Assembly (NCBI RefSeq): GCF_022163125.1
Contig: NZ_CP091881.1
Coordinates: forward strand, 1,922,001 to 1,986,000
Source of the DNA: Paenibacillus sp. HWE-109
GTDB taxonomy: Bacteria > Bacillota > Bacilli > Paenibacillales > NBRC-103111
Direction: 5' to 3'
DNA length: 64,000 nt
In this document: one piece after another, positions 1 to 7,331 of the stretch
Layout: each line of letters opens with the position of its first letter
Position numbering within the stretch: position 1 is the stretch's first letter
Notes under the pieces: model-generated
Database searches by the model: none
Told to the model about the DNA's origin: nothing
Seen by the model: only the letters and a program-made list of their open reading frames with translations
Position numbers and translations under genes: made by a program

Positions 1-837
1 ATGTCCCGTTACAGAAGGAAGGCCATGCAAAAATGGGGCGTGACTTTGGTCATGATCGTGCTAGGGTGCTATATGATATATCCATTTATATGGATGATCA
101 GCACATCGTTCAAGACCCCGTTGGAAGTGTTCGCCTATCCGGTCGAGTGGTTGCCGCAGAAGCCCATCCTGGAACACCATCTGAAAGTGTGGACAGGTTC
201 CAACAGCTTCTGGAGGTACTATTTCAATTCAATTAAAATTTCGCTAATCGATGCGATCGGAGCTACCTTCCTGGCGGCGATGGCGGCCTACGGATTTTCC
301 AAAATTGAGTTTAAAGGTCGGAATGTACTGTTTTTCCTGTATCTTTCTATGATGATGGTTCCGCCGCAAGTCTTGTTTGTGCCGAGATTTCTGATGTTCG
401 ACAGGCTGGGAATTTATAATACTCACTGGGCACTCATTTTGCCGGGCTTGTTCACAATATTCGGGGTTTTTATGTTACGCCAATTTTTCGCGTCGATTCC
501 CAAAGATATTATCGAATCGGGAATGATAGACGGCGCGGGTCATGCGAGCATTTTCCTGCGGCTTGTTTTGCCGGTGTCGAAACCGGCTTTGGCAACCTTG
601 GCCGTTCTAGATTTTTCCTGGCACTGGAACGATTACGAGAACGCACTCGTCTTCTTGATCGACAAAAGCAAATATACAGTCCCGTTAGCGATGCAAAACT
701 TTATTCTGGAAAACACGATCGACTACAACGGCATGATGGCAGCGGCCACCGCCGGCGTATTGCCGATGCTGATCGTTTTCTTGATCGGGCAAAAATTTAT
801 TATCCGCGGAATGATGAGTTCGGCTGTGAAAGGATAA
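1..837 (+). CDS. Carbohydrate ABC transporter permease (MalG/LacG type)
   Basis: Inner-membrane permease of a binding-protein-dependent sugar importer of the MalG group. The 278-residue length is normal for the family. About six hydrophobic segments are visible, the first at residues 11-32. The cytoplasmic EAA loop that contacts the ATPase lies at about residues 172-191 (E172 SG... G180), with the usual LP ending. The reading frame begins at the first base of the window, so a slightly earlier start cannot be excluded. The binding protein and the MalF-type partner should lie just upstream, outside the window. The enolase-superfamily gene 80 bp downstream suggests that the substrate is a sugar acid or glycan. 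Confidence 0.88.
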   Translation: MSRYRRKAMQKWGVTLVMIVLGCYMIYPFIWMISTSFKTPLEVFAYPVEWLPQKPILEHHLKVWTGSNSFWRYYFNSIKISLIDAIGATFLAAMAAYGFSKIEFKGRNVLFFLYLSMMMVPPQVLFVPRFLMFDRLGIYNTHWALILPGLFTIFGVFMLRQFFASIPKDIIESGMIDGAGHASIFLRLVLPVSKPALATLAVLDFSWHWNDYENALVFLIDKSKYTVPLAMQNFILENTIDYNGMMAAATAGVLPMLIVFLIGQKFIIRGMMSSAVKG

Positions 838-851
838 CTCCGGATTAAACA

Positions 852-890
852 AATACGCTTACCACCTGTTTAACGTGTGGTAAGCGTATT
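852..890 (+). other. Intercistronic hairpin, 14-bp perfect stem
   Basis: Bases 852-865 (AATACGCTTACCAC) and 877-890 are perfect reverse complements around an 11-base loop. No T-run follows, so it is not a typical intrinsic terminator. It lies between the permease stop and the GTG start of the next gene. It could be an mRNA-stabilising or processing element that sets differential expression within one operon, or a protein-binding site. Confidence 0.6.
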
Positions 891-917
891 CAAAATAACG
901 TAAATAGGAGAATAGTC

Positions 918-2075
918 GTGAAAATTCGTAAAGTAGAAGCGTTGCCTCTGATTGCGCGGTTTGAAGATATGTTTGGCGGGTTGGATAAAGTCCCTGAGTC
1001 GCTGTTGTATCCCTCCTCTAATTTCGCCACTTATCCCAGATACGGTCAATATTCGACGGTTGTGGTCATCACAGCCGAAGACGGCACGACTGGAGTAGGG
1101 GAAGCGTTCGGACTGCCCACCCCGAAAATGAGCGCGGTGTTTATCAACGAAGTCATCGGCCCCATGCTCATCGGCAAAGATCCGTTGCACACCTCATGCA
1201 TTTTCGAGGCGCTCGTCGCCTTCCCGGAAAAAATCGGCCATACCCGGGGGGTAATTTGGGAGGCGATCAGCGGTATTGATATTGCCCTGTGGGATTTGAA
1301 AGGAAAATTGCTCGGGGTGCCGGTTCATACGTTAATCGGGGGAAAACAGCATGAACGCATCGAATGTTATGCGAGTCCCGTTCAGTTTTTTCAAACCGTC
1401 GAGGAGACGAAAACCAAAGCCCGAGAGTTTGTGAATCGAGGATTTCGCACCATCAAGCTGAAGGTCGGCAGAGGCATCGAGACGGACATCGCCCATGTGG
1501 CCGCCGTCCGGGAAGAAGTCGGACCCAACATACGGCTGCTGCTGGACATGAATTGCGGTTATGATGTTCGTTCGGCCATCATGTTCGCCAAAGAGTTGGA
1601 GCCGTACCGGATCGGATGGTTCGAAGAACCGATTTCTCCGGAAGACGTTGACGGTCTGTACGCGATTCACCGGGCGATCAACGTTCCGCTCGCCACAGGT
1701 GAAAACGAGTTTTCGGTACACGGGTTTCGGGAAATATTGAAGCGTGGCGCCGTCGATGTTATTATGCCCAATATTTCCAGGTGCGGCGGCATTACCGGAA
1801 TGACACGAATCAATGCTTTGGCCATGGCGTTCGGGGTTAAACTTTCTCCTCACGGCGTAGGAGGGGGTATTGTCATTGCTTCGTCTAGTCAAGTCATGGC
1901 AGCGTTCAAAAATTCGTATTTGTTCGAATACAATCAACTGCTGAATCCGCTCAGACACGAACTCATCGACGGACTGCCCGCTTACGGCGACGGTTGGTTG
2001 ACGATAAAGGACGAACCGGGACTAGGTTTCTCGCTGAATGAGGAGACGGTCCGCAAATTTGCCGCGAACAATTAG
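918..2075 (+). CDS. Enolase-superfamily dehydratase/racemase (mandelate racemase-like)
   Basis: Mandelate racemase/muconate lactonizing enzyme family protein, 385 residues. The lid domain (about 1-125) precedes a TIM barrel. The KxK catalytic motif is K180/K182. Metal ligands are D210 (in LLDMN), E236 (in WFEEP) and E262 (in TGENE), and the candidate base is H312 (SPH). In mandelate racemase the His is paired with an Asp from a P-D-x-x-R-x-G-G stretch. Here that position is N285 (MPNISRCGG), so a classical His-Asp dyad is not evident. The GTG start at 918 follows AGGAG at 905-909. Its position behind a sugar permease suggests sugar-acid dehydration. The exact substrate cannot be read from sequence. 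Confidence 0.85.
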   Translation: MKIRKVEALPLIARFEDMFGGLDKVPESLLYPSSNFATYPRYGQYSTVVVITAEDGTTGVGEAFGLPTPKMSAVFINEVIGPMLIGKDPLHTSCIFEALVAFPEKIGHTRGVIWEAISGIDIALWDLKGKLLGVPVHTLIGGKQHERIECYASPVQFFQTVEETKTKAREFVNRGFRTIKLKVGRGIETDIAHVAAVREEVGPNIRLLLDMNCGYDVRSAIMFAKELEPYRIGWFEEPISPEDVDGLYAIHRAINVPLATGENEFSVHGFREILKRGAVDVIMPNISRCGGITGMTRINALAMAFGVKLSPHGVGGGIVIASSSQVMAAFKNSYLFEYNQLLNPLRHELIDGLPAYGDGWLTIKDEPGLGFSLNEETVRKFAANN

Positions 2076-2108
2076 GACGGCATACTTCGGCTGATAGGAT
2101 ACGGAATT

Positions 2109-2147
2109 AGCATCTGTCTAGTCCATGGGATTAGCAGATGCTTTTTT
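2109..2147 (+). terminator. Rho-independent terminator after the enolase-family gene
   Basis: AGCATCTG (2109-2116) pairs with CAGATGCT (2135-2142), followed by TTTTT. It lies 34 bp after the stop codon and closes the sugar operon. Confidence 0.75.
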
Positions 2148-2377
2148 CCATATTATATGTTTTTGGGTATGGGAGAGCGAAGCTTAACCCTTATTTATTG
2201 GCGTCCACCGCAGACTTCTTTGCTATCTTCTTTGCTTGTGGTCTTCGGTCTCAGAGGGAATCTAATGAACTGTATGATGCTTATAGACGAGAAAATGACT
2301 ACTTTGGAGATGTAATGAACTGGATTGCCGTTATCGAGTAGATTTTAGGTGGAAAGGTGACCGTTTTCTTGAAATAG

Positions 2378-2588
2378 AGCATCTGGCATTCATTAGATTT
2401 CCAGAATGAGCGAGGCAATCATGGCAAAAAGATACGTCCCGTAGTGCTGAAAGAAATCCAAAAATTTCGAGATTGTAGTGACCCGAAAAAGAGTTTAAGC
2501 TGCTCGCATGTGAAGGGGGCCACGATCTTAAAGTGGTGCCCTATCGGTGCAGGGGACGTTTCTCCGCGATGTGTTCATACGGAGAAGG
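2378..2588 (+). pseudogene. IS91-family transposase N-terminal remnant (frameshifted)
   Basis: Translating from about 2378 gives HW...HGKKIRPVVLKEIQKFRDC.DPKK. After a one-base frame change near 2490 it continues as FKLLACEGGHDLKVVPYRC and then RGRFSAMCSYGE. This resembles the N-terminus and zinc-binding region of Firmicutes IS91-like (Y2-type) transposases, in which a Cys-rich VPYRCKGRFC segment precedes the catalytic part. The remnant has no intact start, is frameshifted, and stops where repeat family A begins at about 2581. No downstream catalytic domain is present. The assignment is from motif recall, so confidence is moderate. Confidence 0.5.
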
Positions 2589-2688
2589 GAACGTCAAGCC
2601 GCGATACTAGCAAAATGTGTCCTGATAGCGAGTTTGAGGGAACTACAGTTCGCTATCATTCTGAAAACCGCCATATTCTACGCCAGAG
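2581..2688. repeat. Dispersed repeat family A, left part of a split copy
   Basis: This stretch is closely similar to 32980-33085. It contains the core GGGAACTACAGTTCGCTAT at 2638-2656 and the following ...CGCCATATTC.ACGCCAGAG. The match stops at 2688 and resumes at about 4519, so one repeat copy has been split by the IS110-containing block. Confidence 0.8.
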
Positions 2689-2728
2689 CATTCCTGTAGA
2701 TGCTAATATTTTGGTTTTGCAAAAAACA

Positions 2729-2797
2729 AGCACCCTCTGTACATTAAGATCATGTCACCGGCCAGTGACTAACATGATCTAATAACAGGAGAGTGCT
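2729..2797 (+). other. Long stem-loop just upstream of the IS110 transposase
   Basis: The outer arms AGCACCCTCTGT (from 2729) and ACAGGAGAGTGCT (to 2797) are near-complementary. The inner arms AGATCATGT (2747-2755) and ACATGATCT (2772-2780) match perfectly. The 3' outer arm contains the AGGAG ribosome site of the transposase, so the structure may gate its translation or form part of a noncoding guide RNA. Confidence 0.55.
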
Positions 2798-2801
2798 CAC
2801 T

Positions 2802-4082
2802 ATGAAGTTTAAACAAAGACATTCGGAAAATCAACGGATCGAACGAATTACCACGAATCATCTTATCGTTGGTGTAGATATTGCCAAAGAAAAACACGTT
2901 GCTCGGGCTGTCAACTTCCGTGGGATCGAAATCGGACGACCTATTTCGTTTGAAAACGGAAGAGAGGGTTTCGAAAAATTATTTCGCTGGATTCAAAATT
3001 TACTAGCCCAAAAAAATCTCACTTCGTTCCTCATTGGACTCGAACCAACGGGGCACTACTGGTTTAATCTTACTGACTGGCTAACGCAAAACAACCATGA
3101 AGTCGTTCTGGTCAATCCCTTAACCACGTATAGAAACAAAGAGAATCGAGACAACAGTCAGTCCAAAAACGACTTCAAAGATGCTTTGGTTATCGCAGAT
3201 GCGGTCTGTCGGGGATTTTACTTTCCTTATTATCAGCATGGGGACGTTTACCAGCGCATACGTATGGTCATGAATGACCGGGAATACTGGGTGAACCAGC
3301 AAACAAGCCTAAAAAACCGCATCTTCCGCTTACTTGACATCCACTTTCCCGAGTACTGCCGTGTTTTTGAGGACTGGACAACCGTCCGTTCCCTGGCCTC
3401 ACTCAAGATCTTTCCGTTGCCGGCAGACGTAAGACTATTAACGCCGCTGGAGATGGTATCTTTATGGAGAGAAAAAGGCGGAATGAAGCGAGCTGGGGGT
3501 AGAACCGGCATGGAGATTGCTACCAGACTCATCGCAGCAGCCCGCAATTCCGTCGGCAGTAAAGTAGGGTACGTGGAAGCGCGAAATGATCTGAAAAGGC
3601 TTCTTGAGGACTATGAGCGCTTGGCTGAACGACTGCGAGAGTTCGAACAAGAGCTGGAAGGGCTGCTTGAACCACTACCGGAGGTCCCCTTACTACGGAG
3701 TCTGAAGGGTTTGAGCACGTTGATGATCTCGGCATTGTTGGCAGGGTGCGGGGACCTAAGCAAGTATGCGCACGGTCAACAAATCCTCTCGCAAGCCGGG
3801 ATGAACCTCGTGAATCAGAGTTCAGGCAAGCATCAAGGTAAAGTGACCCTTTCAAAACGTGGAAGGCCCCAATTGCGAAAATATTTGTATTTAGCGGTAC
3901 TCACACTTGTCAACAATCATCCGAGTTTTCAGCAGTGGCATATCCACAATGTACAGGTCATGAAGATGAAAAAGCACCGCTCTATTTTTAAATTAATCGG
4001 TAAATTAGCACGTATAATCATCGGTATGGTAAAACGGCAAGAAGAATTCAAATCGGACATGGAGCAGCAGCAAGCTGCTTAG
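2802..4082 (+). CDS. IS110-family transposase (DEDD recombinase)
   Basis: Site-specific recombinase of the IS110/IS1111 family, 426 residues. The N-terminal RuvC-like DEDD domain has D26 (GVDIAKE), E81 (GLEPTGHYW), and D124 and D127 (SKNDFKDA). A coiled-coil linker lies at about 255-290. The C-terminal Tnp_20 domain contains the SQAG.N....SGKHQGK stretch and the RGRPQLRKYLY motif. ATG 2802 is chosen because AGGAG (2787-2791) lies ten bases upstream. GTG 2793 is too close to the ribosome site. The frame is intact and the element could be active. Known IS110 enzymes use an element-encoded bridge RNA. Confidence 0.9.
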   Translation: MKFKQRHSENQRIERITTNHLIVGVDIAKEKHVARAVNFRGIEIGRPISFENGREGFEKLFRWIQNLLAQKNLTSFLIGLEPTGHYWFNLTDWLTQNNHEVVLVNPLTTYRNKENRDNSQSKNDFKDALVIADAVCRGFYFPYYQHGDVYQRIRMVMNDREYWVNQQTSLKNRIFRLLDIHFPEYCRVFEDWTTVRSLASLKIFPLPADVRLLTPLEMVSLWREKGGMKRAGGRTGMEIATRLIAAARNSVGSKVGYVEARNDLKRLLEDYERLAERLREFEQELEGLLEPLPEVPLLRSLKGLSTLMISALLAGCGDLSKYAHGQQILSQAGMNLVNQSSGKHQGKVTLSKRGRPQLRKYLYLAVLTLVNNHPSFQQWHIHNVQVMKMKKHRSIFKLIGKLARIIIGMVKRQEEFKSDMEQQQAA

Positions 4083-4518
4083 TTTATCCTGGTCATTGTT
4101 TATTGTGCTCCGCTGGAGTGTCAGAAAGTTGAAGGAAGCAACGCTTTTTAACTAGGGGCGTATGTTGGCCCATTCGTAGGATCACGCATGACGAAAAGCA
4201 CGGAAGTACCGAGTAGTAGTTCCCAAAGGGCACAGACCCGTTACTAGAGCATCTCGGCCTCCACCTCTTGGACAGGTATAACGAAGGAATGTAAGGGCTG
4301 CGACCCGTTGAGTCATGGGAGGGTAAACCACCAAGAGACCGTGGAATCAAACGTGCATATATGGGAAAATGAGGAATTAATAGCACATCCTCTATTCCCG
4401 TATGCCCTCTTGATGATTTTAGAGAAACAGCTCCCTTATCTTCTAGAGAACCCTGCTTCAAGAATGTTGTATTCCTACGAATGGGCGAGTATATGTAAGA
4501 AAAACGCTAAGAACAGAG
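4083..4518 (+). other. Noncoding right end of the IS110 block with distant inverted repeat
   Basis: This is a 436-bp stretch without a credible gene. The only ORF covering it (4308-4559) runs into repeat A. GCCCATTCGTAGGA (4168-4181) and TCCTACGAATGGGC (4473-4486) are a perfect 14-bp inverted repeat about 290 bp apart, with further partial pairing outside. IS110/IS1111 elements carry a guide RNA in one long noncoding end, so this region is a candidate for that RNA. The assignment is inference. Confidence 0.4.
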
Positions 4519-4763
4519 GGAGGGAACTACGGTCCGCTATTCCACCATTTCCCGGGTGAAATCTGCAGTTTCCGCTTGAATAGCGGATCTCAGTTCCCTT
4601 TCATGCTACGTTTACCCCATTTCCTGCCATATAGAGGATCATAGTTCCTTTTCACACGATGCTCTTTGTCATTGCACAGCCCAAAGGGAACTACGATCCG
4701 CTAGAGTGTTGAAAACTGTTATGAGGACGCTCATCAATCAGGGCGGCGAAGCCGTTTTTCTTA
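4519..4763. repeat. Dispersed repeat family A, right part of the split copy
   Basis: It parallels 33086-33381. Core copies are GGGAACTACGGTCCGCTAT at 4522-4540, reverse copies at about 4580-4598 and 4632-4648, and a forward copy at about 4685-4702. It ends in a GGGCGGCGAAGCCG stretch, as does the 33-kb copy. Sequence from 4764 to 4878 shows no gene. Confidence 0.8.
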
Positions 4764-4878
4764 TTATTGTATCTACTCTGCTGCTGTTTTCACCTTCAAT
4801 GACTTCAAAACTCTCGCATCCCTGATGCCTCCCGTGCCTCCCATCCAAAAACCCCTCAAAGTACCTCAAAACAAAGAA

Positions 4879-4954
4879 ATAAGAGCCTTTAGGAGCTCCT
4901 ATACGCACCAAATTCTGCTCATTCTGTAGAATAGAAGTCTTTGGAGGCTCTTAT
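4879..4954. repeat. Repeat family B, intact double-palindrome unit
   Basis: ATAAGAGCCTTTAGGAGCTCCTAT, a spacer of about 28 bp, then ATAGAAGTCTTTGGAGGCTCTTAT. Each half is an imperfect palindrome, and the two halves are also partly complementary to each other. A direct repeat of about 30 bp (AAGTACCTCAAAACAAAGAA...) precedes this unit and the next one at 4994. Confidence 0.8.
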
Positions 4955-5083
4955 CGTCGCCAAATCCCTTACAAAGTACCTCAAAACAAAGAAATAAGAG
5001 TCTCTATGCATTTAGACTTAACAGTGGACACAACGAATTGGGAAATTAGATAATAGACATATCTAAATGACGAGGTGTCCGAG

Positions 5084-5380
5084 ATGAATGAATTCCGCCA
5101 ACGGTACAATCAAAAGTTCAAAGAAGAAACGGTTAAGTACATTCAACAACATAGTAAATCGATTCCGGATATTGCAAACGAACTGAACATTCCAGCGAAA
5201 ACATTGAGCAGTTGGGTCAGTAAATATCGCCAATTTCCAGATGAGCCCTTCGTAGGAAGTGGCAATCTACGTAGCCATGACCGGATCATGAAAGACTTGG
5301 AACAACGCAACAAAGACCTAGAGGAAGAACTAGCTATCTTAAAAAAGGCGCTGCACATCTTCAGCAAAGACCCGAAGTGA
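5084..5380 (+). CDS. IS3 OrfA, helix-turn-helix DNA-binding subunit
   Basis: A 98-residue transposase OrfA. A helix-turn-helix (about residues 12-48, ...IPDIANELNIPAKTLSSWV) is followed by a leucine-zipper-like coiled coil (about 68-92) that ends in LKKALHIF. ATG 5084 follows CGAGG at 5071-5075. A GTG at 5075 in the same frame overlaps that site and is less likely. It overlaps OrfB by 4 bp in a GTGA junction, and the slippery site at 5341 allows an OrfAB fusion. Confidence 0.88.
   Translation: MNEFRQRYNQKFKEETVKYIQQHSKSIPDIANELNIPAKTLSSWVSKYRQFPDEPFVGSGNLRSHDRIMKDLEQRNKDLEEELAILKKALHIFSKDPK
5341..5347 (+). promoter_or_regulatory. Programmed -1 frameshift heptamer A AAA AAG
   Basis: It is read as TTA AAA AAG in the OrfA frame, so the heptamer is correctly phased. 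The -1 frame is open from here into OrfB, which allows the OrfAB fusion transposase used by IS3 elements. Confidence 0.85.
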
Positions 5381-6261
5381 GATTCAAGTTCATTGATGAC
5401 CACCGTTCAACATTTCGAGTTGAGAAGATGTGCAGCGTACTAGGTGTATCCAAGAGCGGCTATTATAAATGGCGAACCACACCCCCAAGTGAGCGGAAAA
5501 AGCACCGCGAAGCGTTGGCTAAAGAGGTGGAAAAGGAGTACTTGGAATCGGATCGGAATTACGGGAGTCCGAAAATCACAAAGGAACTGAGAAAAAAAGG
5601 TTTCAAAGTCGCTGTCAAAACGGTTGGACGCATCATGAAAAAGAAGGGCTTACGCTCACAAGCTATAGGGAAATTCAAGGTACAAACAACGGATTCCAAT
5701 CACAGCCACCCGATTGCGCCAAATTGGTTAAATCAGCATTTTGATGTGTGTACAAGACCGAATCAAGTATGGGTTACCGACATCACGTACATCCATACAC
5801 GTCAAGGAAACCTTTATTTAGCAAGCGTTCTTGACTTGTTTACCCGCAAAATCGTTGGCTGGCAGCTGGGCAATCGCATGACCGTGGAACTGACGCTAGA
5901 CGCCTTAAATCAAGCATACGAAGCCAAAAGGCCGCCTAAAGGCCTTATCCATCATTCAGACCGGGGATCGCAGTATGCATCTAATGAGTACCGTAAACAA
6001 CTGAAAGAATACCATATGATTCGTAGTATGAGCCGTAAAGGCAATTGCTACGATAACGCTTGTATAGAGGCTTTTCACAGCATTCTCAAGCGGGAATTGG
6101 TGTACAGATATAAATTTCAAAGCCGCCAAGAAGCACACCAACGAATCTACTGGTACATTGAGTTTTTCTACAACAGGAAACGTACGCACAGCAAGCTTGG
6201 CTATTTGTCTCCAGACAAGTTTGAATCCCAATACTACAAGCAAATAAAACTAACTTCTTAG
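5377..6261 (+). CDS. IS3 OrfB, DDE integrase-fold transposase
   Basis: Catalytic half of the IS3 transposase. An HTH_21-like segment (about 45-100) precedes an rve integrase core. The DDE triad is D135 (WVTDITYI), D195 (HHSDRGSQY) and E231 (ACIEAFHS), with the family signature KGNCYDNA just before the Glu. It ends in the usual YNRKRTHSKLGYLSP. GTG 5377 is the formal start, but expression is probably as an OrfAB fusion through the upstream heptamer. Confidence 0.9.
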   Translation: MRFKFIDDHRSTFRVEKMCSVLGVSKSGYYKWRTTPPSERKKHREALAKEVEKEYLESDRNYGSPKITKELRKKGFKVAVKTVGRIMKKKGLRSQAIGKFKVQTTDSNHSHPIAPNWLNQHFDVCTRPNQVWVTDITYIHTRQGNLYLASVLDLFTRKIVGWQLGNRMTVELTLDALNQAYEAKRPPKGLIHHSDRGSQYASNEYRKQLKEYHMIRSMSRKGNCYDNACIEAFHSILKRELVYRYKFQSRQEAHQRIYWYIEFFYNRKRTHSKLGYLSPDKFESQYYKQIKLTS

Positions 6262-6496
6262 CTCTTTTTTTGTGTCCACTCTATTGACTTAGATACACTA
6301 GGAGCTCCTATATGCCCCAAAGTCGGATCATTCTGTAGAATAGGAGTCTTTGAAGGCTCTTATCTTAGCTATACCTGCCCCCATACTCACCTAATTTTAA
6401 GCAAACATTTATCGGGACTTCAGGTTCGCTTCAAATTTTGTTCATAAATGGAAAGTAAGATAGGGTTGTACATATCGACATAGGAGTGATGATAAT

Positions 6497-7201
6497 ATGA
6501 AAATACAAAAGATGGCGGGACTCTGCATCCTTATTCCCGTGTTATTAGCAGGTTGCGGAAATGCTAGTCAACCAACAACCAACAATGCAGCTGCAGCGGC
6601 GACAACAAAGCCTGCACAGCAGCAAGATCAAAGTGCTAAGCCATCGCCGGCGGCGAACGGAGCGAACCGTACAGCAATGAGTACGGAACAGCGACAAATG
6701 TTCAGCACGATGCAGTCGCTGATTATGCTGGATAAAGCGGAGGGACTCGCGATCACGAAGGATCAAGCGACAATCATGCTGCCGGTTGCGGAAGATGCCG
6801 TTGCCAAAGGCGAACTAACGGACGAGAATAAAACCAAGCTGCTAGAGAAGCTTACTGAAGCTCAGAAGAAATATATGGATGATGCAGCAACCCGCATGAG
6901 CAATCGTGGCAATGGAGGTAATCCGGAGGCAAATGGCGGAACTGCGGGGAATGGCGGAACTGGCGGCGGTAAACGCAATGCCCCAACCGGTGATCAGACG
7001 AAACCAGACGCGGCTGCAAAGCCGGATGCGAGCAGCACTGGCAACGCAGCGTCAGGAACAGGAAGTGAGCAAAAGCCAGCAAGAGGTCAAGGTGACGGCA
7101 AAGGGCCTGGCGGCACTGGCAACGGTAATGGTGGAGGCAATCGCGGGTTTGGCGACCCTGGCAAACAGCTTGTCGAGCTGCTGCAGAGTAAAGTGAAATA
7201 A
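6497..7201 (+). CDS. Predicted lipoprotein with Gly/Asn-rich tail, unknown function
   Basis: A 234-residue protein with a lipoprotein signal peptide ending in the lipobox LLAGC at about residues 16-20. Then comes an Ala/Thr/Pro/Gln linker, a short helical Lys/Glu-rich segment (about 55-130), and a low-complexity Gly/Asn/Ala/Lys tail. I do not recognise a catalytic domain. ATG 6497 follows AGGAGTGATG. It is probably anchored to the outer face of the membrane. A terminator follows immediately, so it is likely monocistronic. Its sequence composition differs from its neighbours only through the low-complexity tail. Confidence 0.75.
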   Translation: MKIQKMAGLCILIPVLLAGCGNASQPTTNNAAAAATTKPAQQQDQSAKPSPAANGANRTAMSTEQRQMFSTMQSLIMLDKAEGLAITKDQATIMLPVAEDAVAKGELTDENKTKLLEKLTEAQKKYMDDAATRMSNRGNGGNPEANGGTAGNGGTGGGKRNAPTGDQTKPDAAAKPDASSTGNAASGTGSEQKPARGQGDGKGPGGTGNGNGGGNRGFGDPGKQLVELLQSKVK

Positions 7202-7208
7202 AATTGAG

Positions 7209-7238
7209 AAAGCTGGGAGCGGATGCTCCCGGCTTTTT
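7209..7238 (+). terminator. Rho-independent terminator after the lipoprotein gene
   Basis: A 12-bp stem AAAGCTGGGAGC/GCTCCCGGCTTT (one T-G wobble) with GGAT loop and T-run, 8 bp after the stop codon. Confidence 0.88.
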
Positions 7239-7331
7239 GAGTTTACAGCTTGTGATTTGCCTGTTAACCTGAGGAGAGTAGAAGTTTGCTGTTCAATCTA
7301 GGAATAGTCAACGAGAGGGGGAAGACAAGCT

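Larger units (their letters stand above)
2689..4518 (+). mobile_element. IS110-family element and flanks inserted into repeat A
   Basis: The boundaries are inferred by comparing the split repeat (2581-2688 plus 4519-4763) with the uninterrupted copy at 32980-33381. CAGAG occurs at both junctions (2684-2688 and 4514-4518). The block holds one IS110-type transposase with 113 bp to its left and 436 bp to its right. At 1830 bp it is somewhat longer than a typical IS110 element of about 1.2-1.55 kb, so it may contain extra DNA or reflect more than one event. Confidence 0.65.
5007..6297 (+). mobile_element. IS3-family insertion sequence (IS150-like), 1291 bp
   Basis: The ends run TG...CA. Terminal inverted repeats of about 27-28 bp share TG.AT.TA at the tips and GTGGACACAA inside. 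A 3-bp direct repeat CTA (5004-5006 and 6298-6300) flanks the element. Length, two overlapping ORFs and a frameshift signal are standard for IS3. No inactivating mutation is visible, so it may be mobile. Confidence 0.92.
4994..6363. repeat. Repeat family B unit interrupted by an IS3 element
   Basis: The left fragment ATAAGAGTCTCTA (4994-5006) and the right fragment (6298-6363, CTAGGAGCTCCTATATGC... to CTCTTAT) reconstitute one family B unit like 4879-4954 once the IS (5007-6297) and one copy of the CTA target duplication are removed. Confidence 0.8.

Noticed and set aside
2138..2341. 67-codon ORF downstream of the enolase-family gene
   Set aside because: It starts within the terminator, has no ribosome site and no recognisable family features.
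2444..2782. 112-codon ORF before the IS110 transposase
   Set aside because: It spans three unrelated segments (IS91 remnant, repeat A, IS110 left end), so it cannot be one gene. Only the first codons reflect an IS91-type frame.
4308..4559. 83-codon ORF crossing the right junction of the IS110 block
   Set aside because: It runs from IS noncoding DNA into repeat A, without a family match or proper ribosome site.
7017..7080. Low-complexity tail of the lipoprotein as a possible repeat array
   Set aside because: Gly/Asn-rich codons follow no fixed unit and stay in frame, so it is low-complexity protein and not a DNA repeat.
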